NCBI GenBank assembly: GCA_002501605.1
Contig: DANW01000021.1
Span: forward strand, 1 to 62,122
DNA length: 62,122 nt
Direction: 5' to 3'
Source of the DNA: Euryarchaeota archaeon UBA28
Lineage (GTDB): Archaea > Thermoplasmatota > Poseidoniia > Poseidoniales > Thalassarchaeaceae
Shown: positions 1 through 8,134 of the stretch, piece after piece
How the letters are laid out: each line of letters opens with the position of its first letter
Position numbering within the stretch: position 1 is the stretch's first letter
The notes under the pieces: generated by a model
The model's database searches: none
Told to the model about the DNA's origin: nothing
The model's input: the letters and a program-made list of their open reading frames with translations, nothing else
Made by a program: the position numbers and the translations under genes

Positions 1-41
1 TCAAAGGTTCCTCCCAACAGTCCAAGGGTTTTCATCGCCAT
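1..41 (-). CDS. NadD-like nucleotidyltransferase, N-terminal fragment
   Basis: The minus strand from 41 reads ATG GCG ATG AAA and translates to MAMKTLGLLGGTF before the window ends. The GLLGGTF stretch followed by an acidic codon start matches the first beta-strand and nucleotide-binding loop of bacterial-type nicotinate-nucleotide adenylyltransferases (NadD, typically GLFGGTFDPIH) and related phosphopantetheine adenylyltransferases. The archaeal NMN adenylyltransferase NadM begins differently (GRFQPFHLGH type). Only 13 residues are visible, so the exact member of the HIGH superfamily cannot be fixed. A second in-frame ATG lies two codons downstream. NadA is encoded at 22378, so an NAD-biosynthesis role would fit. 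Confidence 0.55.
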   Translation of the reverse strand, partial: MAMKTLGLLGGTF

Positions 42-69
42 GCTGTAGTAGTGAGAAGTATTGAGGGCT

Positions 70-390
70 TTGGAAAAATGTGTGCCCCGGGGCGTAACGG
101 CGACCTTCACAGCTTGGCTCGAGCGCCTGACCCACCCCGGGACGTCTGTCGGACCATGGGGTAGTCCCTTGATTCATCCCCTACGGGTCCTCAGGGGACC
201 TAACATGGTCCGGCCACCTGATTTGCGCCAGTATTCATTTCATCGATGATGATCCTACTGGTCTTCGACAGATGGCTACCCATACGTGGTACCATGTTTC
301 ATTCTCAACCTCCGGCGAGGGGGTTTTGTCAACAGGGTGTTGCCGCTGGGCAGTCTCGGGCACACCCGATGGGAAATGAACCCCTCGGTC
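70..390 (-). ncRNA. candidate structured non-coding RNA (class and strand unresolved)
   Basis: About 350 bases lie between the NadD-like start and the stop of the next gene, with no convincing coding sequence. The stretch is rich in G and C and has long-range complementarity. Bases 80-87 (GTGTGCCC) pair perfectly with 358-365 (GGGCACAC). Bases 145-150 pair with 267-272 and enclose two hairpins, 151-158 with 204-211 (GGACCATG/CATGGTCC) and 228-233 with 256-261. A closing helix spanning about 286 bases, an inner helix and two branches fit a stable RNA the size of archaeal SRP RNA or RNase P RNA. On the minus strand the order, a 34-base hairpin before a 61-base hairpin, resembles helices 6 and 8 of SRP RNA. 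I could not find the diagnostic GGAA/AGCA elements of SRP helix 8 or the GAGGAAA and ACAGAA elements of RNase P, so the class is open. The minus strand is a weak preference, helped by a T-rich run after the closing helix. Confidence 0.45.
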
Positions 391-398
391 CATTTTGG

Positions 399-3014
399 CT
401 AGTCAAAAGTACCTTTTGAAATCAGATCTTGATGGAAACCGGTTCTTTTTAACAGCAGACTTTCCATAACATATGTATCCCCATCTGAAATTTCTTTGAC
501 ACTGAATTCTGGCCATTTCTCAGCGGGCTGTGCTAACCATCCTACCAGTGAATGGGTATTCCCCATTTTTGGAGGCCTGTTCTCATTAAGTGCATCGAGT
601 GCTTCAAGTAAATCAAAAAGTGGTTCAGCCTCTGAGGGGAGATCTTCCTTGCCTCTTATCCTCCTAGATAGTAATCCCCTGATTTTGGAACCACATCCCT
701 CGTAGTTTAACCGACGATGGAAAGGGAATTTACTTTCAAACCCGACAGGTCTGAGAACGGCTGCTGGCCATGATATGCGCTTACTTACAAGCCATGTGAA
801 AGCTTTGTCATCTTGTAACATTGTCTCCAGTAAATCCGACGAGATATGCGCCCACCACTCCAGAGGTAAATTGGACAGAATTAGCTTTATTTCTTCAAAT
901 GAAGGAGCTATATTTTTCGGAGTTACCCTATCTAAGATAGCCCAAGACCTCATATCGTGGTCAAGAGGCAAATTTGAGGCTTTGGAAAGTATCTTTTTCA
1001 ATATTGAAATTTCCTTTTCCTCTGAAACCCTCTCATTGGAAGAGAAAAGCCACATTAGTCCATGTATAGTATTTATTGAATTGATTGGAGGATGGGCAAG
1101 CCACACTCCCAAGGACCATTCAATCAAATCATCATGAAATGACTCAGGAAGCCAAGCAGAGTTTGCCAATAACTGGGATGCAACCCATGATGACCCAGGA
1201 GTTGCATTTCTGGGGTCGATAGTGGGCCTAGATTTGAGTGCGGTATTTTGATCTGTTCTCAGTAGGCGTGTGAACTCCACTGAAAAAACGTCTAGTACTG
1301 GCTGTGGTGCGACGTCCGCTACCTCAGAAAGTCCCTCCAAAGGAAGGTGATCAAAATCAAGGATTATTAGCCATTCTGGATTTAGCCTAGAGCTTAGCCT
1401 CTGCCATCTTGGCCACCTAGAACGAGGGGGTGACGCTATCCAGGCTGCTACCGGATATCTCGCTTCCATCCTGTTGGCCCAATCTTCATTTCCCTCTGGA
1501 TATTGAGATATCGCTGATCTCACCATTGATTGGTATTCTTTATCATCGATTGAGCTCACCAGAGCCTCTAGCTCATTGGCGATATAGCTATCTTTCTGCT
1601 TCAGGAGTGGTATCTGATGTGTGTCAGGAGAATGGAGGATTGGATCAACGATTCTGATTGGCACCTCCCTACCCTCCTTAGTTGAAAGTACCATCCATGG
1701 AAGAGGCCTGAGATGATCAATCCGTAAACTGTCCATCCCAGAGAATGGCTCCAGATTTCTCCCTATCAGCACCATTCTAACATTTGAATTTGAAGTAATA
1801 GAATTCGCTAAATCCTTTGAAATATTGTCTGGAACATCAATTACCAATGGAGGAATTTCATCATTAGATAGAGCCCATCTTGTGAGTGATTCTGAAGCTG
1901 CTTTCCCTAGACCTCTGGTATCCAGTAGTCTCGGATTATTTGAAGATGATGAGAATTCAGAGTTTCCCCAATCCTGTCTAAATCTCCTCCATGTGGAGTC
2001 CTCGGTTCTCGCCCTTCTGGTCCCGGATATCCTATCCTTCAGAGCTTGGCATCTTCTATTTCTCTCTGCCTCAGATAGTCTAGGGTGAGCTATAGAAATC
2101 CAGTGATCCAGTGATTCTAAAGGGAGCCTATCACTGTTTGATTCAAATCCAGTTAAGTCGGCGATGATCAACGATCCGCTCTTTGCAGCTTTCAAAAGCA
2201 TAGTTCTAGGGAGCTTTTCTGACACAACTGCCACAATAGTCGACGATGGCCTGATATCTGGTGACATCTCATGACAATTTGCGAGAGTCCAACTACCTCT
2301 GTGCATCGAATTTTCTGGAAGTGGAGGTTTTGGTCTGTGATCTGGCGTGGAAAACCATTCACCCGGTGCGATAGCTATCGGCCTTTCCTCATCCAGAAGT
2401 CTCGCTCTAATTATCCCAATAATGGATTTGCTTTCGGAGAAAGTCTCGATTTTCTCCCTATCATACACCGGTGGTGCCGATTTGAATTCATTAGTAGAAA
2501 GATCTACCCATCTCGGAGACCTCTCTGTGAACACAGCCCAACTCCATGGAACCCCCTCGGTTCCACTGGAGAATCCTCCGCCTCCAAGTTTCTCTGGAGG
2601 CCTGTCGGGAATTGGCAACAATGGGGAGTCTGGCAATCCGGTTAATCCCAGGAGAAGATTAGGTCCATCTCGAAAAAGTATGCAATAGCCCCTCTCCTCC
2701 ATAGAGATCGTTTTCGCTTCTGACGCCATTGCGAGTTCGTCTGATTTCAACGCCTCCCACCCATTTTCTGTCAGATACAGTCTTCCCCCTCTGCTCCCGG
2801 AGGGCATATCACTGTCTAGCAGTGTATCGTTTCTCAACCTCCTAATCTCTGCTGATGCATGAGGGACCCTGATTCCAGTTGCATTGGCTACCTCACTAAC
2901 TGTTGAGCTCCTCTCTGCTAGGTACCTCAGAATCCTTCTCTTGTTCCTACTTCTGATCTTAATTGGACGCGATGGAGGATACTGAATATTCAGATTATTG
3001 TTACCATCCGGCAT
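399..3014 (-). CDS. large protein with N-terminal winged-helix domain, function unknown
   Basis: 871 residues. Residues about 18-95 look like a winged helix-turn-helix: a basic start, a helical segment beginning RRILRYLAER, a TVSEVANATG turn, a recognition-type helix and a wing-like GSRGGRLYLTENG strand pair, as in MarR/ArsR-like archaeal regulators. The remaining roughly 770 residues are soluble-looking, rich in Trp, Pro, Ser and Leu, and match nothing I recognise. I see no Walker motif, metal cluster, signal peptide or membrane segment. The size is far above a simple regulator, so the HTH may target a large sensor or scaffold to DNA. The gene is transcribed toward the structured stretch at its 3' side. 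An AT-rich region upstream probably holds its promoter. Function should be left open. Confidence 0.8.
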   Translation of the reverse strand: MPDGNNNLNIQYPPSRPIKIRSRNKRRILRYLAERSSTVSEVANATGIRVPHASAEIRRLRNDTLLDSDMPSGSRGGRLYLTENGWEALKSDELAMASEAKTISMEERGYCILFRDGPNLLLGLTGLPDSPLLPIPDRPPEKLGGGGFSSGTEGVPWSWAVFTERSPRWVDLSTNEFKSAPPVYDREKIETFSESKSIIGIIRARLLDEERPIAIAPGEWFSTPDHRPKPPLPENSMHRGSWTLANCHEMSPDIRPSSTIVAVVSEKLPRTMLLKAAKSGSLIIADLTGFESNSDRLPLESLDHWISIAHPRLSEAERNRRCQALKDRISGTRRARTEDSTWRRFRQDWGNSEFSSSSNNPRLLDTRGLGKAASESLTRWALSNDEIPPLVIDVPDNISKDLANSITSNSNVRMVLIGRNLEPFSGMDSLRIDHLRPLPWMVLSTKEGREVPIRIVDPILHSPDTHQIPLLKQKDSYIANELEALVSSIDDKEYQSMVRSAISQYPEGNEDWANRMEARYPVAAWIASPPRSRWPRWQRLSSRLNPEWLIILDFDHLPLEGLSEVADVAPQPVLDVFSVEFTRLLRTDQNTALKSRPTIDPRNATPGSSWVASQLLANSAWLPESFHDDLIEWSLGVWLAHPPINSINTIHGLMWLFSSNERVSEEKEISILKKILSKASNLPLDHDMRSWAILDRVTPKNIAPSFEEIKLILSNLPLEWWAHISSDLLETMLQDDKAFTWLVSKRISWPAAVLRPVGFESKFPFHRRLNYEGCGSKIRGLLSRRIRGKEDLPSEAEPLFDLLEALDALNENRPPKMGNTHSLVGWLAQPAEKWPEFSVKEISDGDTYVMESLLLKRTGFHQDLISKGTFD

Positions 3015-3272
3015 GAATTACCACCACTTAATTAATCCACATAAGATATTTGTATTAAATTAATCTATTTAGTTACAATTTATTACACATTTCTATTGGA
3101 GAAGTGCGTGGTTTCATTTCGACACTTAATTGTACAACAAAAATTGGGGGTATTTGTGTGATGTTAAGTAACTAAAGTTAGTTAAATCCTACAGAACCGT
3201 TATATCGGTGCCTGCCATCCTGCGCACATCGGGTAAGAGACGGGGACCTGCAGACACGAGATGGAGAGATAG
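3015..3272. promoter_or_regulatory. AT-rich divergent intergenic region
   Basis: The 258 bases separate two divergent genes and are much richer in A and T than their neighbours. The run tattaaattaatctatttagtt lies on the left half. A TTATATC element at about 3200-3206 precedes the plus-strand gene by some 70 bases, which would give a leader of roughly 45 bases ending in a purine-rich GGAGAG before the ATG. On the minus strand, CTTATG about 30 bases before the 3014 start is a possible TATA element. No coding sequence was seen. Promoter assignments rest on spacing only. Confidence 0.4.
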
Positions 3273-3545
3273 ATGATGTCGGAAAATATCCGAAAATTGA
3301 TCAGGAAGTTCGTATCCAAAAAGCCAAGAAATACAGCAGAAATCGTTTCCTGGCTAGAAGAGCAAAAGGAGATTCAGTCCTCTAAGTCCGATATTTCAGG
3401 GCTGCTCGAATCTGATGAGTCGATAATCAGAATAGGTACCATGAGAAGAAGCGGCATAACAGGTCGTGAATACCCTCTGTCGGAATGGGCTACCGACGAG
3501 TGGGTGGCTCATCATGAGCGGGGATTGTCCATGAAGGAGGAGTAA
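3273..3545 (+). CDS. small winged-helix-like protein, tandem copy 1
   Basis: 90 residues, basic at the N-terminus. The pattern KPRNTAEIVSWLEEQ, then a second helix SDISGLLES, then a strand and basic turn (IIRIGTMRRSGITGREYPLSEW) resembles a winged helix-turn-helix with its wing. It aligns with the next gene over the whole core: TAEI with TTEI, a short helix ending in Leu, IIRIGTMRRSG with IMKVSTTKRGG, and GREYPLSEW with GRYEICVW. The two genes lie two bases apart and are probably co-transcribed. No signal peptide or metal site is visible. A nucleic-acid-binding role is inferred from fold and charge only. The start is preceded by GGAGAGATAG. Confidence 0.75.
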   Translation: MMSENIRKLIRKFVSKKPRNTAEIVSWLEEQKEIQSSKSDISGLLESDESIIRIGTMRRSGITGREYPLSEWATDEWVAHHERGLSMKEE

Positions 3546-3547
3546 AT

Positions 3548-3799
3548 ATGAGAACTACAAGACTAAGGCAAAAAATCAAGAAATTTCTACATTCAAGGGG
3601 GGAGGCAAATACCACCGAAATCTTGGAGCATGTCAATACCACCATGAGACACGGGACTACTCCTCAACAACTCGGAAATGTTCTCTCAAAAGACAAGGAC
3701 ATAATGAAGGTTTCAACGACAAAGAGAGGAGGTGCTCTCTCTGGGCGATATGAGATATGCGTTTGGCAACTAAGACCGGGTGTTCTTGAAGATAACTAG
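3548..3799 (+). CDS. small winged-helix-like protein, tandem copy 2
   Basis: 83 residues, paralogous to the preceding gene over the recognition-helix and wing region, with a strongly basic start (RTTRLRQKIKKF). Its ATG follows the upstream stop by two bases, and a clear AAGGAGG sits just before it inside the upstream coding end, which points to translational coupling. The stop TAG at 3797-3799 overlaps the stop of the convergent aldolase gene through the palindrome CTAG. The protein is probably a small DNA- or RNA-binding partner of copy 1, perhaps as a heterodimer. That is inference, since neither copy resembles a characterised regulator I can name. Confidence 0.75.
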   Translation: MRTTRLRQKIKKFLHSRGEANTTEILEHVNTTMRHGTTPQQLGNVLSKDKDIMKVSTTKRGGALSGRYEICVWQLRPGVLEDN

Positions 3800-4812
3800 G
3801 TATCTAGTTCCTCTCTCCAGTCTCCTGTTCTCGCGAGACTGTTCATTTCGGCCCTGTGTCTGAATGCATTTTGGCTGGCCTCACTGGATCCTTGGGCCCA
3901 TGTCTGCAATGCACGCGCTAAGAGTGCCCTTCCGTAGGAATAAGATAGCTCCCATGGATGGTCTATGTCCATAGCATTCATCAGATTGAGATGCGCTGTG
4001 GCATCTTCATCTGATTGCCCCCCTGATAAGAATACAATTCCGGGAACCTCGCTGGGGACATTTTCAGTCAAACAATCAACTGTCATCTTGGCGACCTTTT
4101 CCCTGCTTCCTCGATCAGAACATGAATTTCCTGGAAGAATCATATTTGGTTTGAGGAGGACACCTTTGAGGTGAACTCCCTGCTTCTTGCATTCATCCCA
4201 AGTCATCTTCAAAACAGACGCTGTCACATCATAGCAACTCTGAGCATCATGGTCCCCATCCATCAAAACTTCCGGTTCGATTATCGGCACCAACCCCTGT
4301 TCTTGACATATCGAAGCATACCTTGCAAGTGCATGGGAATTTGTGGACAGACATGCCAGTGATGGCATCCCTTCCCCTATACGAATCACTGCACGCCACT
4401 TTGCAAAGCGCGCACCCATCTGGAAATATTCTTCACAACGCTCCCTTAGTCCATCTAGTCCTTCAGTTATTTTCTCACCGGGATGGTTTGCCAATTCCTT
4501 TGCACCTGTGTCAACTTTGATTCCAGGATGAATTCCCCTACTGGCTAGGTACTCGGGGATCGGGGTCCCATCATCCATTTTCTGACGAATAGTTTCGTCG
4601 AACAATATAACCCCACTAATTGCAGTTTCATATCCTGTAGTTGCAAATATGTTTGACCGGTATGAACGGCGAGTTTCTGCAGATGGTTCGACGCCCACGG
4701 CAGCCAGTCTGTTGGACATAGTTCCATTGCTCTCATCAGCAGCGAGGACCCCTTTTCCCGAAGCTACTAATTCCGCTGCTGTTCTCTCTAAAAGTTCCAC
4801 ATCCATGACCAT
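3796..4812 (-). CDS. class I fructose-bisphosphate aldolase (eukaryotic/bacterial FBA type)
   Basis: About 338 residues. It cleaves or forms fructose 1,6-bisphosphate in glycolysis and gluconeogenesis. The early GKGVLAADES signature, the AKWRAV lysine near residue 138, the EPEVL acid pair near 180 and the Schiff-base lysine in GVLLKPNM near residue 221 match the classical class I aldolase of eukaryotes and some bacteria. This is not the DhnA-type or the bifunctional FBP aldolase/phosphatase usual in archaea. Full-length by family standards except for a slightly short C-terminus. The in-frame ATG at 4812 is preferred over the TTG at 4818. It lies downstream of glpX in the same direction, so this pair can supply the two FBP steps of gluconeogenesis. 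Transfer from bacteria is likely. Confidence 0.93.
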   Translation of the reverse strand: MVMDVELLERTAAELVASGKGVLAADESNGTMSNRLAAVGVEPSAETRRSYRSNIFATTGYETAISGVILFDETIRQKMDDGTPIPEYLASRGIHPGIKVDTGAKELANHPGEKITEGLDGLRERCEEYFQMGARFAKWRAVIRIGEGMPSLACLSTNSHALARYASICQEQGLVPIIEPEVLMDGDHDAQSCYDVTASVLKMTWDECKKQGVHLKGVLLKPNMILPGNSCSDRGSREKVAKMTVDCLTENVPSEVPGIVFLSGGQSDEDATAHLNLMNAMDIDHPWELSYSYGRALLARALQTWAQGSSEASQNAFRHRAEMNSLARTGDWREELDT

Positions 4813-4874
4813 TACCAATATTACGAAGGAGCGGTATGAAATGAATCCATCGTTGCATGGTTTGGCTTGGAATC

Positions 4875-5834
4875 CTAAAAATCTCTTGTGCGGTAAACAA
4901 ATTTGTGCTCGCCAGAGGCGACATCAATTATTTCTGAATGAACTGAAGCGGTTCCGTCACCATTGATTTTGACTCCCTTCGTCCTTCCTTCGCACACACC
5001 TGATCCGATGAATACAGAGTCCTCTGATGAGCAAAGTTCGTCTCTTTCCCAAAGCTTCTCAATGTCATCATCAATCATTCTTTCGGCTCTTTCTCTGTGG
5101 CCTTCATTTTTGAATACGAGTCTTCCTTGGAAAGTCGCTCCCAATCCCCTCAATGCAGTGGCCGTAATCACTCCCTCAGGAGCTGCACCGATTCCCATTA
5201 GCATGTCGATTTCGGACTCTGAGTCTGCTGCATTGAGTGCGGCAGAAACATCGCCGTCACCTATCAGGATCACGTTTGCCCCGAACTGGCTAATCTCTCG
5301 GATTAGTGTTTTGTGCCTAGGCCTTTCCATCACCACTACATTGAGTTCTGATGGATTTTTCCCTAAAGTCGCGCAGGCTGATTCGAGGTTATACGAGGTT
5401 TCCTCATCTAGGTTAATCTGGCCAATTAGATCACTTGAGCCTGCAATTTTATTCATGTAGCAATCTGGGGCATGTAATAGGGAACCACGAGGAGCCGCCG
5501 CCAAAACCGCCATGGCATTAGGGAGGTCTTTTGCGACATGATTTGTGCACTCCAACGGATCTACTGCGATATCTATTCTTGAGGCATTTGGATGACCTTG
5601 CATGGAACCTAGGGGCTCGCCAATCCATAACATTGGAGCGTCGTCTCTCTCTCCTTCTCCTATAGCAACTCTGCCATCAAATGGGACTTTGTCGAAAACT
5701 GCTCTCATGGCTTCAACTGCTGCTCCGTCGGCGGCTTTACCATCTCCCTTCCCCCTCCATGGGGATGCGGCCACAGCCGCAGCTTCCGTGGCCTCCAAGA
5801 AAAAATCAACGAGGTCTGCTGTCACCATGCTCAT
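4875..5834 (-). CDS. glpX: class II fructose-1,6-bisphosphatase (GlpX family)
   Basis: About 319 residues. It hydrolyses fructose 1,6-bisphosphate to fructose 6-phosphate using divalent metal in the cytosol. GlpX hallmarks appear in order: a GDGKAADGAA block near residues 30-38, AIGEGERDDAPML near 57-69, and DIAVDPLECT near 88-97. The last block is usually DPIEGT; here a cysteine replaces the glycine, an oddity at the metal/phosphate site. The ATG at 5834 (MSMVTADLV) is preferred. A longer reading from TTG at 5858 would overlap the moaC stop by 8 bases. The gene sits between moaC and the aldolase gene on one strand. Most archaea use a different FBPase, so this looks acquired from bacteria together with its neighbour. 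Confidence 0.93.
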   Translation of the reverse strand: MSMVTADLVDFFLEATEAAAVAASPWRGKGDGKAADGAAVEAMRAVFDKVPFDGRVAIGEGERDDAPMLWIGEPLGSMQGHPNASRIDIAVDPLECTNHVAKDLPNAMAVLAAAPRGSLLHAPDCYMNKIAGSSDLIGQINLDEETSYNLESACATLGKNPSELNVVVMERPRHKTLIREISQFGANVILIGDGDVSAALNAADSESEIDMLMGIGAAPEGVITATALRGLGATFQGRLVFKNEGHRERAERMIDDDIEKLWERDELCSSEDSVFIGSGVCEGRTKGVKINGDGTASVHSEIIDVASGEHKFVYRTRDF

Positions 5835-5850
5835 TCCGAAGAGCAGGTAG

Positions 5851-6312
5851 TCATTCAACTGTGCGGTTGCCTTTCTTTTTCTCGATGACCCTTATTCCTT
5901 CGATGGACGTACCGTGATACTGTCCCTCGTTATCTTTCTCTATTGATTTTAACATATCAAAGGCACAAAGGAGGGCAGCGTTCACCCCGCAGAGGGCTTC
6001 CATTTCGACCCCTGTTGACCAGTGGGTTCTGACTGTTACAGTGCATCTTAGTCCAGATTCCTCAATGTCCCATCGCACTGAGCAAGCCTCTATTGGGATG
6101 GGATGGCAATGGGGAATGGTTCTGGGTGTTTCTTTGACTGCTAGAACGGCTGCAATGTTTGAAGCCTCCCTAACATCTCCTTTCACTGATCTACCCTCTG
6201 AAACGACTCGGAGACTCTGTTGAGATAGTCTCAGAAGGCCAGTTGCAGTTGCTTCTCTGAAAACATCTTCTTTGGAGCTGATGTCAGTGATACCTTCGGT
6301 TGGGCCGTTCAT
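5851..6312 (-). CDS. moaC: cyclic pyranopterin monophosphate synthase MoaC
   Basis: 153 residues, the normal size. MoaC converts the MoaA product to cyclic pyranopterin monophosphate in molybdenum cofactor synthesis. Visible family signatures are KGDV near residue 44, the PHCHPIPI block around 67-74 whose histidines are catalytic, GVEMEAL at 101-107, and the late DMLKSIEKD with the conserved aspartate. It lies directly before glpX and 69 bases after moaE on the same strand, so a moaE-moaC transcript is likely. No MoaA gene is present in this window. Confidence 0.95.
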   Translation of the reverse strand: MNGPTEGITDISSKEDVFREATATGLLRLSQQSLRVVSEGRSVKGDVREASNIAAVLAVKETPRTIPHCHPIPIEACSVRWDIEESGLRCTVTVRTHWSTGVEMEALCGVNAALLCAFDMLKSIEKDNEGQYHGTSIEGIRVIEKKKGNRTVE

Positions 6313-6381
6313 TGTGGCATGCGATGCAGGGCTTACTATTAGTTGGTGTGTAATCTGGATAATTCCTGAGAATAGATGTTT

Positions 6382-6801
6382 TCACCCTAGCCCACCCTTC
6401 CAAAATTCTCCATCGGATCTTACTTCTTTCTTCCACAAGGGCGCTTGAATTTTCAGCTCATCAATTATTCTAGAACATGCTCTGAATCCCTCAGATCTGT
6501 GCGGTGATGAAACGTGGATACATACTATTGGTTCTGTTGGTAGGACTGTCCCGATTCGGTGGGCAATTACCACCGAAGATACTCCAAATTCGTCTATAGC
6601 CCCCATTGCGATACTTTCCAGAACCACGGGTAGCTGCCCTTCCCAAGAGTCAAATTCTAGTCTCTTGACCTCTGAGCCTTCCTCCGATCCTCTAGTTATC
6701 CCGACGAATGACACTATACTTCCACACCCATCAACATCCAATTTGGATTTCAGGTAGTCAGGGTCAAGAGTCTCTGGCTCCACCGAAACATGGACTGACA
6801 C
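6382..6801 (-). CDS. moaE: molybdopterin synthase catalytic subunit MoaE
   Basis: 139 residues. MoaE with thiocarboxylated MoaD inserts the dithiolene sulfurs into cyclic pyranopterin monophosphate. The family pattern is complete: SFVGITRG near residue 31, AHRIG at 80-84, the HRSEGF block at 101-106 and PLWKKE at 121-126, where the lysines belong to the active site. It is the first gene of the minus-strand run moaE-moaC-glpX-aldolase and is divergent from the flavoprotein gene at 6881. No small MoaD-like ORF was seen nearby. Confidence 0.95.
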   Translation of the reverse strand: MSVHVSVEPETLDPDYLKSKLDVDGCGSIVSFVGITRGSEEGSEVKRLEFDSWEGQLPVVLESIAMGAIDEFGVSSVVIAHRIGTVLPTEPIVCIHVSSPHRSEGFRACSRIIDELKIQAPLWKKEVRSDGEFWKGGLG

Positions 6802-6880
6802 AGAACCGCATTACCATATATGACTTGAATTCGCCGGATGGAACCCAACTGTTGAAGCGTATGACTTCAGTCGGATATTC

Positions 6881-8107
6881 GTGAAAAGTGAGCCGATACA
6901 CATTCTCGGGGCTGGCCTCTCTGGCCTATCGGCCGCAATTATTCTATCAAAAAATGGCTATGATGTGCATGTCCATGAAATTAGGAGTGATAGCGGTGCA
7001 AGGTTTGATGGCGATTTCCAAGGGTTGGAAAATTGGACTGGCAGTAAAGATTTCTTCGATGAGATGAGGGAGTGGGGCCTAGATCCTGACTCATTCAAAT
7101 CTGACGCGTTCAGCGTGGTCGACCTGATCCATCCGGATGATGAGATTACCCAACCTATCACGGATGGAGTGGCCTTCAGAGTAGTAGAAAGGGGAACGGA
7201 TGAGCATTGTATAGACCAGGGATTCAAGAGAATGGCAATTGAGGCTGGAGCGACTATTCACTACAGGTCAAAGAGGAAGCCGGAAGAATGCCAAATTATA
7301 GCCGCCGGTCCGAAGGATTCCAGCGCCGTGGCATTTGGAGAGATCTTTCACACTGACCATCCCAACCATGTTTCATTCCAACTAAATGACAAGCTGGCCC
7401 CGGGTGCTTATTCATATCTAATCGTTATCGATGGGATTGGCTTGATTTGTACTTGCCTCTGGAGAAAACAGAAGAAGAGTGGGAGATATCTGAATGAGAC
7501 AATTGCTTGGTACGAGAGTCACTATGAATTAAATCGTAGACCCATAAAAAGGGTCGGTGGGAAAGGCGATTTTTCTCTACCTGACAAATATTACCATGAC
7601 GGCAGATACTACGTTGGCGAGGCAGGGGGGCTTCAGGACTTCATGTGGGGTTTTGGGATGAGGTATGCAATTACCAGCGGGGTTCTGGCGGCTAAGTCTA
7701 TTCTGGGGGAGGGAGATTATGAGTCTGAGGTAAGAAAAAACCTAGTGCCACTAATCAAGATAAGCGCCACCAATAGATTTTTGATGAATCGAATAGGGGA
7801 TAATGGATTCAAAATGGTCGCCCGTTATTGGATGAGAGACCAACGGAAGAAGGGAGATGGGCTCGAGTTCATGCGATGGGTATACACTCCTGGGATATTC
7901 AGGAGGATGCTCTGGCCTGTAACGAAACTCGCAATGCTGAGGAGGAAGAAGTTAGCCGATGGAAGGATGGTCACGAGAATGCCATTCAGAAAATCTCTTC
8001 GCAGGGACTCTTGGGAAGAAAGTGATAGAGCTCTGGAAATTTCTGAGCAGTGGAAGATTGTCAAGAAATCTGGTGGAGCAGTATCGTTCCCAGACAGCGA
8101 TGTTTGA
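6881..8107 (+). CDS. FAD-dependent oxidoreductase, geranylgeranyl-reductase-like
   Basis: 408 residues from a GTG start. The N-terminus ILGAGLSGLSAAI (glycines near 10, 12 and 15) is a Rossmann FAD-binding motif, followed by a strand ending in an acidic residue (HVHEIR). A second FAD-contact block, YVGEAGGLQDFMWGFGM near residues 244-260, is typical of the geranylgeranyl reductase/flavin hydroxylase family. The C-terminal 100 residues are very basic. Two roles are possible: a lipid double-bond reductase, or a redox partner for the diiron oxygenase three genes downstream, since the plus-strand genes from here to 11712 are closely spaced. Family placement is good, substrate unknown. Confidence 0.8.
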   Translation: MKSEPIHILGAGLSGLSAAIILSKNGYDVHVHEIRSDSGARFDGDFQGLENWTGSKDFFDEMREWGLDPDSFKSDAFSVVDLIHPDDEITQPITDGVAFRVVERGTDEHCIDQGFKRMAIEAGATIHYRSKRKPEECQIIAAGPKDSSAVAFGEIFHTDHPNHVSFQLNDKLAPGAYSYLIVIDGIGLICTCLWRKQKKSGRYLNETIAWYESHYELNRRPIKRVGGKGDFSLPDKYYHDGRYYVGEAGGLQDFMWGFGMRYAITSGVLAAKSILGEGDYESEVRKNLVPLIKISATNRFLMNRIGDNGFKMVARYWMRDQRKKGDGLEFMRWVYTPGIFRRMLWPVTKLAMLRRKKLADGRMVTRMPFRKSLRRDSWEESDRALEISEQWKIVKKSGGAVSFPDSDV

Positions 8108-8134
8108 TACTGTTGGCTCGTCCGTTTGATTGAT

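Noticed and set aside
61..249. A 62-codon open frame in the left structured region
   Set aside because: It is Arg/Pro-rich, has no match to a known pattern, and covers one arm of the paired helices of the candidate RNA.
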